In this document: positions 1 to 6,598 of the stretch, piece after piece
Numbering within the stretch: position 1 is the stretch's first letter
Layout of the letters: each line of letters opens with the position of its first letter
Assembly (NCBI GenBank): GCA_001513505.1
Contig: LFTM01000122.1
Coordinates: 1-20,553 of the forward strand
From: Clostridiales bacterium DTU092
GTDB lineage: Bacteria; Bacillota; Clostridia; Caldicoprobacterales; Caldicoprobacteraceae
DNA: 20,553 nucleotides
Direction of reading: 5' to 3'
Position numbers and translations under genes: made by a program
The notes under the pieces: generated by a model
Told to the model about the DNA's origin: nothing
The model's database searches: none
What the model saw: the letters and a program-made list of their open reading frames with translations, nothing else

Positions 1-748
1 GAACTACAATACGAATGCTGTTTTCAGTTTTTGGTTTTTTGATTATTATTTCTTTGTTTACCCGTTGAATAGTACGACGAACTATACAAGTACCTTCCTG
101 AAAATTTATATCCTCCCATTTCAAAGCACATATTTCACCTAACCGCATGCCTGTGTATATAGCCAGCATAACATGAAGAAAAATAGGTGTATCACTGAAT
201 ATTTCTTCAGCTTTTTTTATGTTTTCTTTGTTCCACACTTTTATTTCTATTTTATGCTTTTTAGGTGGATCAACCGCATCGCAAGGATTTTTGCTTATAT
301 ATTGCCACTTGACAGCGTGTTTAAGCGCATTACGTAACAATCTATGATGATAGTTTATTGTAGTATCTGAAAGTTGTTTTTCATCTTTAAGAGCGTTATA
401 ATAACGCTGAATTATAGCTGGATTGAGTTTAATAAGTTCAATATGGCCCAGAATAGGCTTGAAATACAGCCTTATAATTTCACTAAACGATTTGTATGTC
501 TTTGGAGCTAGTTTAGGTTTGCAGTATACCTCTAACCATTCATCAAGAAACTGACTTAATGTAATTTTTTTAGGTTCAAAGTACTCGCCCTTCTCTATTT
601 TTGCGATTATGTCTGCCAGGGCTTTTTCGGCTTCCTTTTTTGTTTTAAAACCGCTGTACCATTTTTGTTTGCGTTTGCCATATTCATCACGGCCGACATC
701 GACCACAATACTGTAAGTGGATCCCCTTTTACGTATGTGGCCGCGCAC
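1..748 (-). CDS. Tyrosine recombinase/integrase, 3' end beyond left edge
   Basis: Site-specific integrase of the phage/ICE tyrosine-recombinase family. It would catalyse excision and integration of the element between the att sites. The frame is open from a GTG at 748, preceded by a strong AAAAGGAGG, to the window edge, giving 249 residues of an expected 380-400. Residues 1-60 resemble the AP2-like arm-binding domain (RKRGSTYSIVVDVGRDEYGK, then KTKKEAEKALADI). Residues about 62-160 form the SAM-like core-binding domain. The catalytic domain begins near 170, with the first catalytic arginine in TGMRLGEI (R202) and the catalytic lysine region KKPKTENSIR near 238-246. HxxR and the nucleophilic tyrosine lie outside the window. 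It is the first gene of an int-immA-xre block reading toward the predicted tRNA attachment site off the left edge. Family assignment is firm; whether the enzyme is intact cannot be seen. Confidence 0.93.
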   Translation of the reverse strand, partial: MRGHIRKRGSTYSIVVDVGRDEYGKRKQKWYSGFKTKKEAEKALADIIAKIEKGEYFEPKKITLSQFLDEWLEVYCKPKLAPKTYKSFSEIIRLYFKPILGHIELIKLNPAIIQRYYNALKDEKQLSDTTINYHHRLLRNALKHAVKWQYISKNPCDAVDPPKKHKIEIKVWNKENIKKAEEIFSDTPIFLHVMLAIYTGMRLGEICALKWEDINFQEGTCIVRRTIQRVNKEIIIKKPKTENSIRIVV

Positions 749-827
749 TATTATCGCCTCCTTTTTTATGCATATCCATAAAGTGTTTTGAATTTCAGCT
801 ATTGTTTTAAAGGATATTAATGATATG

Positions 828-1286
828 TTATTCTGAGTTTTCCGAATTTTTAAATTTGTTTATTTTATACTCTACCAACTCTTCATTAACCTGTAATACA
901 TTTGCGATATAGCATATTGGTTCAAGGATCATTTCTTTAATAACGTCATTATCAATTAAGAGGTCCGCTGCAAATTTATTGGCTTCCCGTTCGTATATGC
1001 CGATTGGAAATAATGTGTATTCTCTGATAAAACAAATCGGTTCAGATGAATGCAGGACGGCATGTCCAAGTTCATGAGCTAATAGAATCCGCTGACTGTA
1101 TTCGTCAAGCGTGCTGTTGACAACTATGAATTTATTATTTAGGATTTTTATGTAATACCCCTTGGTATGGGGTGAGTACTGTTTGTAAATGACGTGTATG
1201 TTGAGATGTTTTGCAAGTTTTATTGGATCTCTTGTTTCATATTTTTGTACGAGGTGCTTCACTCTGGCATGAATGTTTTTCCTCAT
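828..1286 (-). CDS. ImmA/IrrE-family zinc metallopeptidase
   Basis: Small cytoplasmic metallopeptidase of the ImmA/IrrE family (152 aa). In ICEs such as ICEBs1, ImmA cleaves the XRE-type immunity repressor to release the element. The zinc motif HELGHAVLH starts at residue 71, with E72 catalytic, and the third ligand is E101 in EREANKFAADLL. An in-frame ATG exists at 1316, but the ATG at 1286 is preceded by GAGGAGGG at good spacing, and the upstream repressor reading frame ends at 1300, so 1286 is the likely start. It lies 13 bp after the truncated XRE gene and upstream of the integrase, the classic regulation module. Its presumed target repressor is broken here, so its original role is probably lost even though this frame is intact. 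Confidence 0.87.
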   Translation of the reverse strand: MRKNIHARVKHLVQKYETRDPIKLAKHLNIHVIYKQYSPHTKGYYIKILNNKFIVVNSTLDEYSQRILLAHELGHAVLHSSEPICFIREYTLFPIGIYEREANKFAADLLIDNDVIKEMILEPICYIANVLQVNEELVEYKINKFKNSENSE

Positions 1287-1299
1287 GTGAAGCCCTCCT

Positions 1300-1655
1300 C
1301 TATTCGGTTTTTTCATTCTTCTTTCTTCCGTATTTTTTCTTGTTCATATCTTTTGCTTTCCAGAACAACTCAGAAATGTCTCTGAATAGCTTTTCTTTGT
1401 CCTCTTCGGCGACTTCATCGTTCATAAAGAAGATGCCGGCCTGCCTGATAAAATCATCGTATTGCATAAGGTCCCGTTTTGTAATTTTGTGTTTTTCTGT
1501 ATATTCTTTAGGGATGTATGGGTTGCAAATGTTTGTGCGACCCAATAAGTAATCTAAGCTACAATTAAAAAAATCTGCTAATTTAATTTTGATTTCATCG
1601 CTAGGAATACGTTGGTTGGTTTCGTATTGAGATAAAATGGAAAGAACTATGGGCT
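1300..1655 (-). pseudogene. XRE-family repressor remnant, N-terminus deleted
   Basis: The minus-strand frame closing at 1300 reads, upstream of its first methionine, ILSQYETNQRIPSDEIKIK then LADFFNCSLDYLLGRTN. This is the second half of a helix-turn-helix XRE domain (recognition helix onward) of a cI/ImmR-like repressor. The C-terminal tail of about 80 residues is charged and helical. No start codon or helix 1-2 sequence precedes it: the frame meets a TAG at 1669-1671, and homology appears to stop near 1640-1655, where a plus-strand gene remnant begins. The gene sits immediately upstream of the ImmA-like peptidase, its usual partner. I conclude it is 5'-truncated by a deletion. An ATG at 1545 could start an 81-residue fragment without DNA-binding activity. 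The left boundary is sure, the breakpoint only approximate. Confidence 0.8.
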
Positions 1656-2180
1656 TGGGAGAATCCGGCTAACCAGATAGGTGTTATTTATCCAAGAGAA
1701 GTTTTTGCCGCTTATCAAACATATGGAGATGGGCGGGGTGTTCCTATTCTCTTCTTAAATTCAAAAGGACAGTTAACTTATGGGGCAATTGATACCATAG
1801 GACCTTACTTTGACGACTTTAACGTGTATCATGCATTTTTCACAGGAATAGGAAAGTATCCATATGGAAGAGAGTACATTAATGTTGCATGGCATATAAC
1901 ATTTAAATTTAGAAGAACAGAAAATGTTTATACAGCTACGGGTAGATATTGGGGAAGAGTGGCAGCTGGCATGCGTGTGGCTTGTTTAGATACTACTGAG
2001 TTTTATAAGAGCGGGTCCGGTCAAAAAAATCCGCATTGGAAGGCAATAAATTATGTTGAAAGAAGTACGGACCGGGCTTGGATTAAAGTAACAGGAGACG
2101 GTGTAAATTACGGATTTGTGGATATAGGATTGGATCATGGTTCTAGTCCGAGCTCAATATCGATGTACGGAACGTGGTAG
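1644..2180 (+). pseudogene. 5'-truncated gene of unknown function in element remnant
   Basis: An open plus-strand frame runs from about 1605 to a TAG ending at 2180 with convincing protein-like composition from about 1650 (WAWENPANQIGVIYPREVF ... YGAIDTIGPYFDDFNVYHAF ... SISMYGTW). No ATG occurs, and the only candidate start, a GTG at 1824, has no ribosome site and lies in the middle of the coherent sequence, so the 5' end was probably lost at the junction with the XRE remnant. The product is rich in aromatic residues and glycine, with few charged helices, which would suit a beta-rich, perhaps secreted domain; that is inference. I do not recognise the family. A strong terminator follows the stop codon directly. 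It was probably one of the last cargo genes of the integrated element. Confidence 0.6.
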
Positions 2181-2185
2181 AATAA

Positions 2186-2224
2186 AGAAAAGCAGGCGAG
2201 TTTAGAATTCGCCTGCTTTTTATC
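2186..2224. terminator. Bidirectional rho-independent terminator
   Basis: A perfect 12-bp stem (2188-2199 with 2209-2220, core GCAGGCGA/TCGCCTGC), a 9-nt loop and A- and T-runs on the two flanks. It sits between the convergent genes ending at 2180 (plus) and 2237 (minus) and can serve both. Confidence 0.88.
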
Positions 2225-2236
2225 ATTTTTGGAGAA

Positions 2237-2965
2237 TCATATCTGGTTGTTAATCTTTATCAAAATATCTTCAAATTCATTTTCTTCTTCTATATTTATG
2301 CCGGTTACTGTTATTCCAATATCATCTTTTATCCAGTATGCATGTATCATTGATTTAATCCAACTAGGCTCAAAGGGACTACCATCTAAAAACTCTGTGT
2401 ATGGCCCTCCTATTAGTGTATATACATCTTCCGATAGTTTAAAAGGGTAATCATAAATGGGATTATCTTTATTGTCCAGGGAAAGTTTCAAATGCTCTTC
2501 GAAAGTTTCTATTGCGTCTTTGGAAGGTGCAAATTCTCTGACCATAATAACCTTCTTTCTATCTGCGTCAATCCAGTACTGACCTACAGAAATCTTGCCT
2601 TCTTCAAGGTTGGTGTCGGCAAAATAGTTTCCAGTTGTTTCATAGGTATAGGACAATTCATTAGGGAGTTGAATGAGCTTATCTCCGTAGAGTTCAACGG
2701 CTTTTTCTCTAGAGATATAGTCATATTCATTTTGAGACATTAATAGTTCTTCAATTTCTTTAATATTTTGTGATTTGTGCTCTATGGCTGGAGCGACTAT
2801 TTCTTCTTCGTTGTCACTATCAATTATTTGGTCAAGCGGCGTATTTTCCGAGCTTGCGCTTGCATTTTTGAATATGGGCGGTTCTTTGTCATTAAACCAA
2901 AGGACATAACCAATTGCAAATCCTATGAACAAAAAAACTAGGACAAAAGAGAGGATTCTTTTCAT
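2237..2965 (-). CDS. Membrane-anchored extracytoplasmic protein, unknown function
   Basis: A 242-residue protein with a short basic N-terminus (MKR) and one hydrophobic segment at residues about 4-25, then an acidic Ser/Glu/Asp-rich linker to about residue 70 and a globular domain to the end. There is no lipobox cysteine, so it is a signal-anchor or cleaved secreted protein facing outside. The start is supported by GAGGAG seven to eight bases before the ATG. The globular part (YWIDADRKKVIMVREFA ... HAYWIKDDIGITVTGINIEE) suggests an alpha/beta fold, but I recognise no family. It lies inside the element remnant, between the truncated plus-strand gene and the att scar, so it is likely cargo that survived the deletion. 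Function is not assigned. Confidence 0.75.
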   Translation of the reverse strand: MKRILSFVLVFLFIGFAIGYVLWFNDKEPPIFKNASASSENTPLDQIIDSDNEEEIVAPAIEHKSQNIKEIEELLMSQNEYDYISREKAVELYGDKLIQLPNELSYTYETTGNYFADTNLEEGKISVGQYWIDADRKKVIMVREFAPSKDAIETFEEHLKLSLDNKDNPIYDYPFKLSEDVYTLIGGPYTEFLDGSPFEPSWIKSMIHAYWIKDDIGITVTGINIEEENEFEDILIKINNQI

Positions 2966-3078
2966 CCAAGCTCACTCCTCTAAAGGATATTAGGCTTGAT
3001 TATCAGTATCATAATACTATAATTTTTTCCAGAAAACAACTTACTAAAAAATCAATGGATCGTGATTGTTTTATTTTT

Positions 3079-3099
3079 GTTTGCAAACATTTTGCAAAC
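3079..3099. repeat. Tandem TTTGCAAAC repeats near the att scar
   Basis: GTTTGCAAAC, a perfect 10-bp palindrome at 3079-3088, is followed after two bases by TTTGCAAAC at 3091-3099. The repeats lie about 130 bp inside the element end at 3230. Short repeats in this position in Gram-positive elements are often arm-type integrase or excisionase sites; that role here is inference. Confidence 0.5.
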
Positions 3100-3153
3100 G
3101 TAGCAGACCAAAAATGATACAAAGACACAATAAGAAACAATACTAATAACCCT

Positions 3154-3182
3154 AAAAAACGTTGATATTTCGGCGTTTTTTT
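3154..3182. terminator. Possible terminator near the element's right end
   Basis: An A-run and CG (3154-3161) pair with CG and a T-run (3174-3181) around a 12-nt loop. The 8-bp stem is AT-rich and weak. It could end transcription at the element border in either direction. Confidence 0.4.
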
Positions 3183-3229
3183 GGAATAGATATAAACAGA
3201 TAATAAAAAGTAAAAATATCTTTATGGGT

Positions 3230-3274
3230 TTCCTAAACCGGGTGTCGGGGGTTCGAATCCCTCCGGGTGTACCA
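3230..3274 (+). other. att scar: 3' half of a tRNA-Arg(CCU) gene
   Basis: The sequence fits the 3' half of a tRNA: anticodon loop TTCCTAA at 3230-3236 (anticodon CCT at 3232-3234), 3' anticodon strand ACCGG, a 5-nt variable loop, T-arm GGGGG-TTCGAAT-CCCTC at 3247-3263, acceptor strand CGGGTGT, discriminator A and an encoded CCA at 3272-3274. No D-arm or 5' acceptor strand precedes it; upstream is AT-rich element DNA. A tRNA-type terminator follows. This is the typical product of integration into a tRNA 3' end: the intact tRNA is rebuilt at the other end of the element, here expected just left of the window next to the integrase 3' end. The tRNA identity rests on the anticodon loop only. Confidence 0.85.
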
Positions 3275-3276
3275 GA

Positions 3277-3319
3277 AAACCCGGTCGTATCAATAGTTTG
3301 AACGACCGGGTTTATTTTT
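3277..3319 (+). terminator. Terminator of the original tRNA-Arg gene
   Basis: A 12-bp perfect stem (3277-3288 with 3302-3313, core ACCCGGTCGT/ACGACCGGGT) followed by a T-rich run, starting two bases after the CCA. It was separated from its tRNA by the insertion. Confidence 0.88.
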
Positions 3320-3650
3320 ATTTTCCATGTATTGTTATCTTATCGACACTTAGTTGACAAAAATAAAAAAGCATGAAACATACATAATTTCTGCCTGTTA
3401 ATCTGGCCTTTCTCTGCGAATATCCTTGTTTGAAAGTTTAAGTTACCACAGAAGAATTTTCTAGTATGAAAATAATGTACCTAAAACTATCCATTGCCCA
3501 ATATGAAGAATCTGATTATTTAACTGCCGTTTTGATTCTGCCCCTAAATATCAAGGTATAAGCATAGCTCCTTTAAAATGGGATTAAGAGATGGAACAAT
3601 GAATAATAGTTTGATTATTTACGGATAATACTACTGTTTACAAAAATCCG
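3320..3650. other. Intergenic stretch without recognisable gene
   Basis: About 330 AT-rich bases between the tRNA terminator and the small coat-like genes. A TTGACA at 3354-3359 has no well-spaced -10 partner. The longest small frame (about 31 codons near 3467) has no ribosome site. I see no RNA structure or repeat. It presumably holds the promoter of the following pair, possibly sporulation-specific, but I cannot assign one. Confidence 0.4.
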
Positions 3651-3666
3651 AATGGAGGGAGATTTC

Positions 3667-3885
3667 GTGAGAAAATTATCCGAAGCGGAACTAATAATGC
3701 TGACAGAGGTATTAAAGATGGAAGCTGAAGGCCTTGCAACAGCCAGGGCAACCAATATGCTTATAGAAGATGAAGATTTAAAAAAGTCTGTTGAAGCCGG
3801 TATAATGGCAGCTGAGGCCAGGATAAAGGGGATACAGCAATTTATTAATGAGAATCAAGTAATAGACTCCGGGGAGGTGCAATAA
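3667..3885 (+). CDS. Small helical protein, spore coat CotF-like
   Basis: A 72-residue protein starting at GTG 3667, which has GGAGGGA six bases upstream; the in-frame ATG at 3652 overlaps that ribosome site and is not a plausible start. The sequence (LSEAELIMLTEVLKMEAEGL ... AARIKGIQQFINENQ-type helices) predicts two amphipathic helices, as in the ferritin-like CotF and related small coat proteins of Clostridia. It ends one base before the ATG of a 43-codon gene with similar character, so the two are translationally coupled. A spore-coat role is inferred from length, helical pattern and pairing, not from a diagnostic motif. It lies just outside the element scar on the host backbone. Confidence 0.6.
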   Translation: MRKLSEAELIMLTEVLKMEAEGLATARATNMLIEDEDLKKSVEAGIMAAEARIKGIQQFINENQVIDSGEVQ

Positions 3886-4017
3886 ATGAGGTCAATAAAA
3901 GAGGTGTTAGGACAGAAAGCTACAAATTTATCAGATCAGACTATTGCGAATAATGCTTTGGCAGCAAAAACTGCTATTTCAGACATTAAACGAATCTCAG
4001 GAAATATTAAACAGTGA
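3886..4017 (+). CDS. 43-aa CotF-like mini protein
   Basis: ATG at 3886 directly follows the TAA of the upstream gene and has GGGGAGG at good spacing inside that gene's end. The product (MRSIKEVLGQKATNLSDQ, then TIANNALAAKTAISDIKRIS) resembles the first helix of CotF-type coat proteins (pattern D-Q-x-I-A-x-x-x-L-x-x-x-K-x-x-I). It lacks the long second helix region of a full CotF, so it may assemble with its 72-residue neighbour. A hairpin terminator follows at 4055. The gene is short but supported by its ribosome site, coupling and terminator. The family link is inference. Confidence 0.6.
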   Translation: MRSIKEVLGQKATNLSDQTIANNALAAKTAISDIKRISGNIKQ

Positions 4018-4054
4018 TATATCCTGGTAATGTTTATCGAAGAGATAAAAAATC

Positions 4055-4080
4055 AGAGAGCCGTAAAGGCTCTTTTTTAT
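4055..4080. terminator. Terminator between convergent genes
   Basis: AGAGCC at 4057-4062 pairs with GGCTCT at 4068-4073 around a GTAAA loop, followed by TTTTTAT. On the other strand a run of T also follows, so it can end both the small coat-like operon and the lipoprotein gene ending at 4092. Confidence 0.8.
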
Positions 4081-4091
4081 TCTGCTGAGAT

Positions 4092-6269
4092 TTATTGCGT
4101 AGTATAAACTATATATTTCTTTATCCAGCTTTCCCGTTCAGGTGCGTTTCCTGAATTTATCATTTCCTTCCACTGTTCGTCGGTCAGCCGGTTTGATATA
4201 GGCTGGAGGAATTCGTAATAGGAATACACTCCTCCCCTGGTGAGATACCATTCTCCTTCTATTGGTACCAGAACATAGATCCAGTCAGGATTACCCACTC
4301 CTACCTCCAGGCACTGTCCTTCATAGTTGTGTACGTCAGCTATTACCGCCATTCCTTCATCCAGCAGTTCGTCAGCGTACGTACTGTCTCTATCGGCAAG
4401 TTTTTTATAGATGTTCTCCAGGATATATCCGTATCCTTTAAGCCGTGAATATTCTTCCTCGGTAGGTATTTGCCCTTGAATCTGTTTCAATAATATGTCC
4501 CGCAAAAGCTCTACCAGCTGTATGAAGGTTTTCAAAACTTCTTTATCTGAATTATCCAGCAGATTATTATTTGAAAGATTTTCCTGGATCCAGGTAAGTA
4601 AATAGGCCATACGTTCATAAAAGCTTATGTTCGGTTCTACGTAGGCAATGTCGTTTTCAGGTGCTGCCGCTCCTGCTGCAGGTTCGCTTTGTTTTGCATA
4701 AAGAAGGGTATCGTGACGGATTTCAGCCCAGCTTCCCAGAAATGTGTTGAGCTGTTTGTTTTGCCAGTGTTCCCCTTTAAGAGTAGACGGATAGTAATCA
4801 TGATCCTCCTGTATTATGCTGGAAAGTGCCCATATCCATGTCATGTAAATGTTTTTTTCTTTCCACAGCTTTTCATCGGTATTCTTTATTTCTTCTTTCA
4901 TTTTTTCCATATGAGGCAGATAGCCTTGCCATTTATCCTGCTCCCTGTAATCCTCTGTTAAAATGTCATAAGCTCTGGCACTGCCCAGGGCAGCAGGAAA
5001 GTCCAATCCTTTAGGAAAAGGCCTGTTACCCTCAGGACCCACATAGGTGAGCTGATAGAAAATCTCTGAATCAAGGATATACCTTTGGCCCATAAAGCGG
5101 AACTGGGGTGTTACCACGATAAGTTCGTCATCCACATCTTTAAATCTTCCTAACCTGCCGCCGATGGTTGCACCTATAAGCGGTTGATGAGCTTCTTCTG
5201 ATTTTTTAAGCATAAGCTCCAGCTTGTCGTCCTGCCATAAGGAGTTGATATCCGGCCTTGTACCGTAAACCTCTTCGATCAGTCCGAGATAGTCGTAGGG
5301 AGTCAGATCATCGCTTTCTCCCACAAAAAAGCTTGTTATCTCATATAATTGATTCCATTCTTTTATAGCATCCCCTGAAAACAGGGTGTATGTCATTAGA
5401 ATTGACTGTACGATCTGTTCATCAGCCCGGACGGGTTCAGCATATATACCTCCGATTTCAAAGGGAAGCGGAACGTTGCCAAACCACATCATGACCTTAA
5501 AATATCTTTCCATTTCAGGCTGCCTGGTATAGTGGCCCCGGGGTTTGAACTGGGAATAATCCAGTTCATATGGTAATATAGACGAAGAATCTATTCCATG
5601 GGCTGAATTAATCTTCTGGATCTCTTCCTGGGCCATTACCCGTGCCCCTTTGGGTATGTTGGAGGGTAACCGCCCATTTAATAATCCTGCGGCGACTCCA
5701 AAATATGCCACATTTTTCAATGCTGCTGCATAGGTTTTCTCTTCTTTGATTTTTTTCAGAAGGGTAATGGATTGCTTTAGCATTTTTTCAGCAAGTGATT
5801 TGCTCAATTTTACAAGATGGTCTTTTTCTGTTTTTTGCAGCAAATAGTTGAATATGACATGATAGGTGTGCAGTACAGAATCGGTGGTAATAAAAAGAGG
5901 GTATGGCTCGTTTATCTGATACAGTCGATAAAACTCCTTGAAATCACCGGGCACAATACAGAAACCGTACTCTTTTAGCCGTTCTATACTAAATCCATAT
6001 ATCCCGGCTTGCTCTGTCAATGATTCATTTTCTGACGGGAGGTTAACTACATTGGAGAGATCCTCTGCCAGGTCCGGGTAATCTTGAGATAGAGTATTAT
6101 CTGCCGGCAGTTGTGTGAAATCATACTCAGGAGGGTCTGCCTTAATATCAGGAATTTCAGTCTCAGGCTGTTTTTTGTTTAGACCAGGTAAAGGCATGCT
6201 TTTAAAGGAGCAGCCTGTTAATACAAGAAAGCACAATATAAGCATGGCAGCCTGCAATTTTCTCTTCAT
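4092..6269 (-). CDS. DUF3160-family lipoprotein
   Basis: A 725-residue exported lipoprotein. Residues 1-20 are a lipoprotein signal (basic MKRK, hydrophobic stretch, lipobox LTGC with C20 as the lipidated residue), then a Pro/Glu-rich linker. From about residue 90 the sequence matches the DUF3160 family, with its signature FITTDSVLHTYHVIFNYLL near 128-146. The C-terminal part (NYEGQCLEVGVGNPDWIYVL ... LTRGGVYSYYEF) is also typical. Members are large cell-surface proteins of Clostridia and related bacteria with no established activity. Start choice is supported by GGGAGG upstream of the ATG. It is a single-gene unit facing the small coat-like genes. The lipoprotein call is firm and the family call strong; function is unknown. 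Confidence 0.87.
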   Translation of the reverse strand: MKRKLQAAMLILCFLVLTGCSFKSMPLPGLNKKQPETEIPDIKADPPEYDFTQLPADNTLSQDYPDLAEDLSNVVNLPSENESLTEQAGIYGFSIERLKEYGFCIVPGDFKEFYRLYQINEPYPLFITTDSVLHTYHVIFNYLLQKTEKDHLVKLSKSLAEKMLKQSITLLKKIKEEKTYAAALKNVAYFGVAAGLLNGRLPSNIPKGARVMAQEEIQKINSAHGIDSSSILPYELDYSQFKPRGHYTRQPEMERYFKVMMWFGNVPLPFEIGGIYAEPVRADEQIVQSILMTYTLFSGDAIKEWNQLYEITSFFVGESDDLTPYDYLGLIEEVYGTRPDINSLWQDDKLELMLKKSEEAHQPLIGATIGGRLGRFKDVDDELIVVTPQFRFMGQRYILDSEIFYQLTYVGPEGNRPFPKGLDFPAALGSARAYDILTEDYREQDKWQGYLPHMEKMKEEIKNTDEKLWKEKNIYMTWIWALSSIIQEDHDYYPSTLKGEHWQNKQLNTFLGSWAEIRHDTLLYAKQSEPAAGAAAPENDIAYVEPNISFYERMAYLLTWIQENLSNNNLLDNSDKEVLKTFIQLVELLRDILLKQIQGQIPTEEEYSRLKGYGYILENIYKKLADRDSTYADELLDEGMAVIADVHNYEGQCLEVGVGNPDWIYVLVPIEGEWYLTRGGVYSYYEFLQPISNRLTDEQWKEMINSGNAPERESWIKKYIVYTTQ

Positions 6270-6299
6270 AATTTACAACCTCCCGGCTTATAAATATTG

Positions 6300-6536
6300 A
6301 TGTTCATACTTCCATATAAGGATATTGTTTCTATTATAATGGTCCGCTATATTTACCGGATGTTTTTTTACAATTATTGATGTTGATTGGATGCTAATAT
6401 TTTAAGACGGTTATATTGCGGTTTTTGTTTCATTTCTAACAGAAACGCTGTGGGAAGTCAGAAAATAACTGAAATGCTTTAAATGCGGAGAACTGAATCA
6501 ACTACACCTATTCGGCGGGAAAAAATGATATTGAAA
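6300..6536. other. Intergenic stretch with no recognised feature
   Basis: Space between the lipoprotein gene start (6269) and the ald terminator. It must hold the lipoprotein promoter: a minus-strand TATAAT occurs at about 6334-6339, but no good -35 lies at 16-18 bp. I see no RNA gene or repeat. Confidence 0.35.
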
Positions 6537-6573
6537 ATTAAAGAGGGAGATAAGCAATTCTCCCTCTTTAATA
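6537..6573 (-). terminator. Terminator of ald
   Basis: AAAGAGGGAGA pairs with TCTCCCTCTTT across an 8-nt loop (11 bp). On the minus strand it is followed by a T-rich run and lies 25-60 bp after the ald stop codon. Confidence 0.82.
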
Positions 6574-6598
6574 ATGTGACAAGGTTACCGATGGAGAT

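Noticed and set aside
1194..1552. Plus-strand frames opposite immA and the XRE remnant
   Set aside because: Phe/Ser-rich composition typical of the complement of AT-rich genes; overlap two recognised coding regions.
3467..3562. 31-codon plus-strand frame in the intergenic stretch
   Set aside because: No ribosome site and no resemblance to any family.
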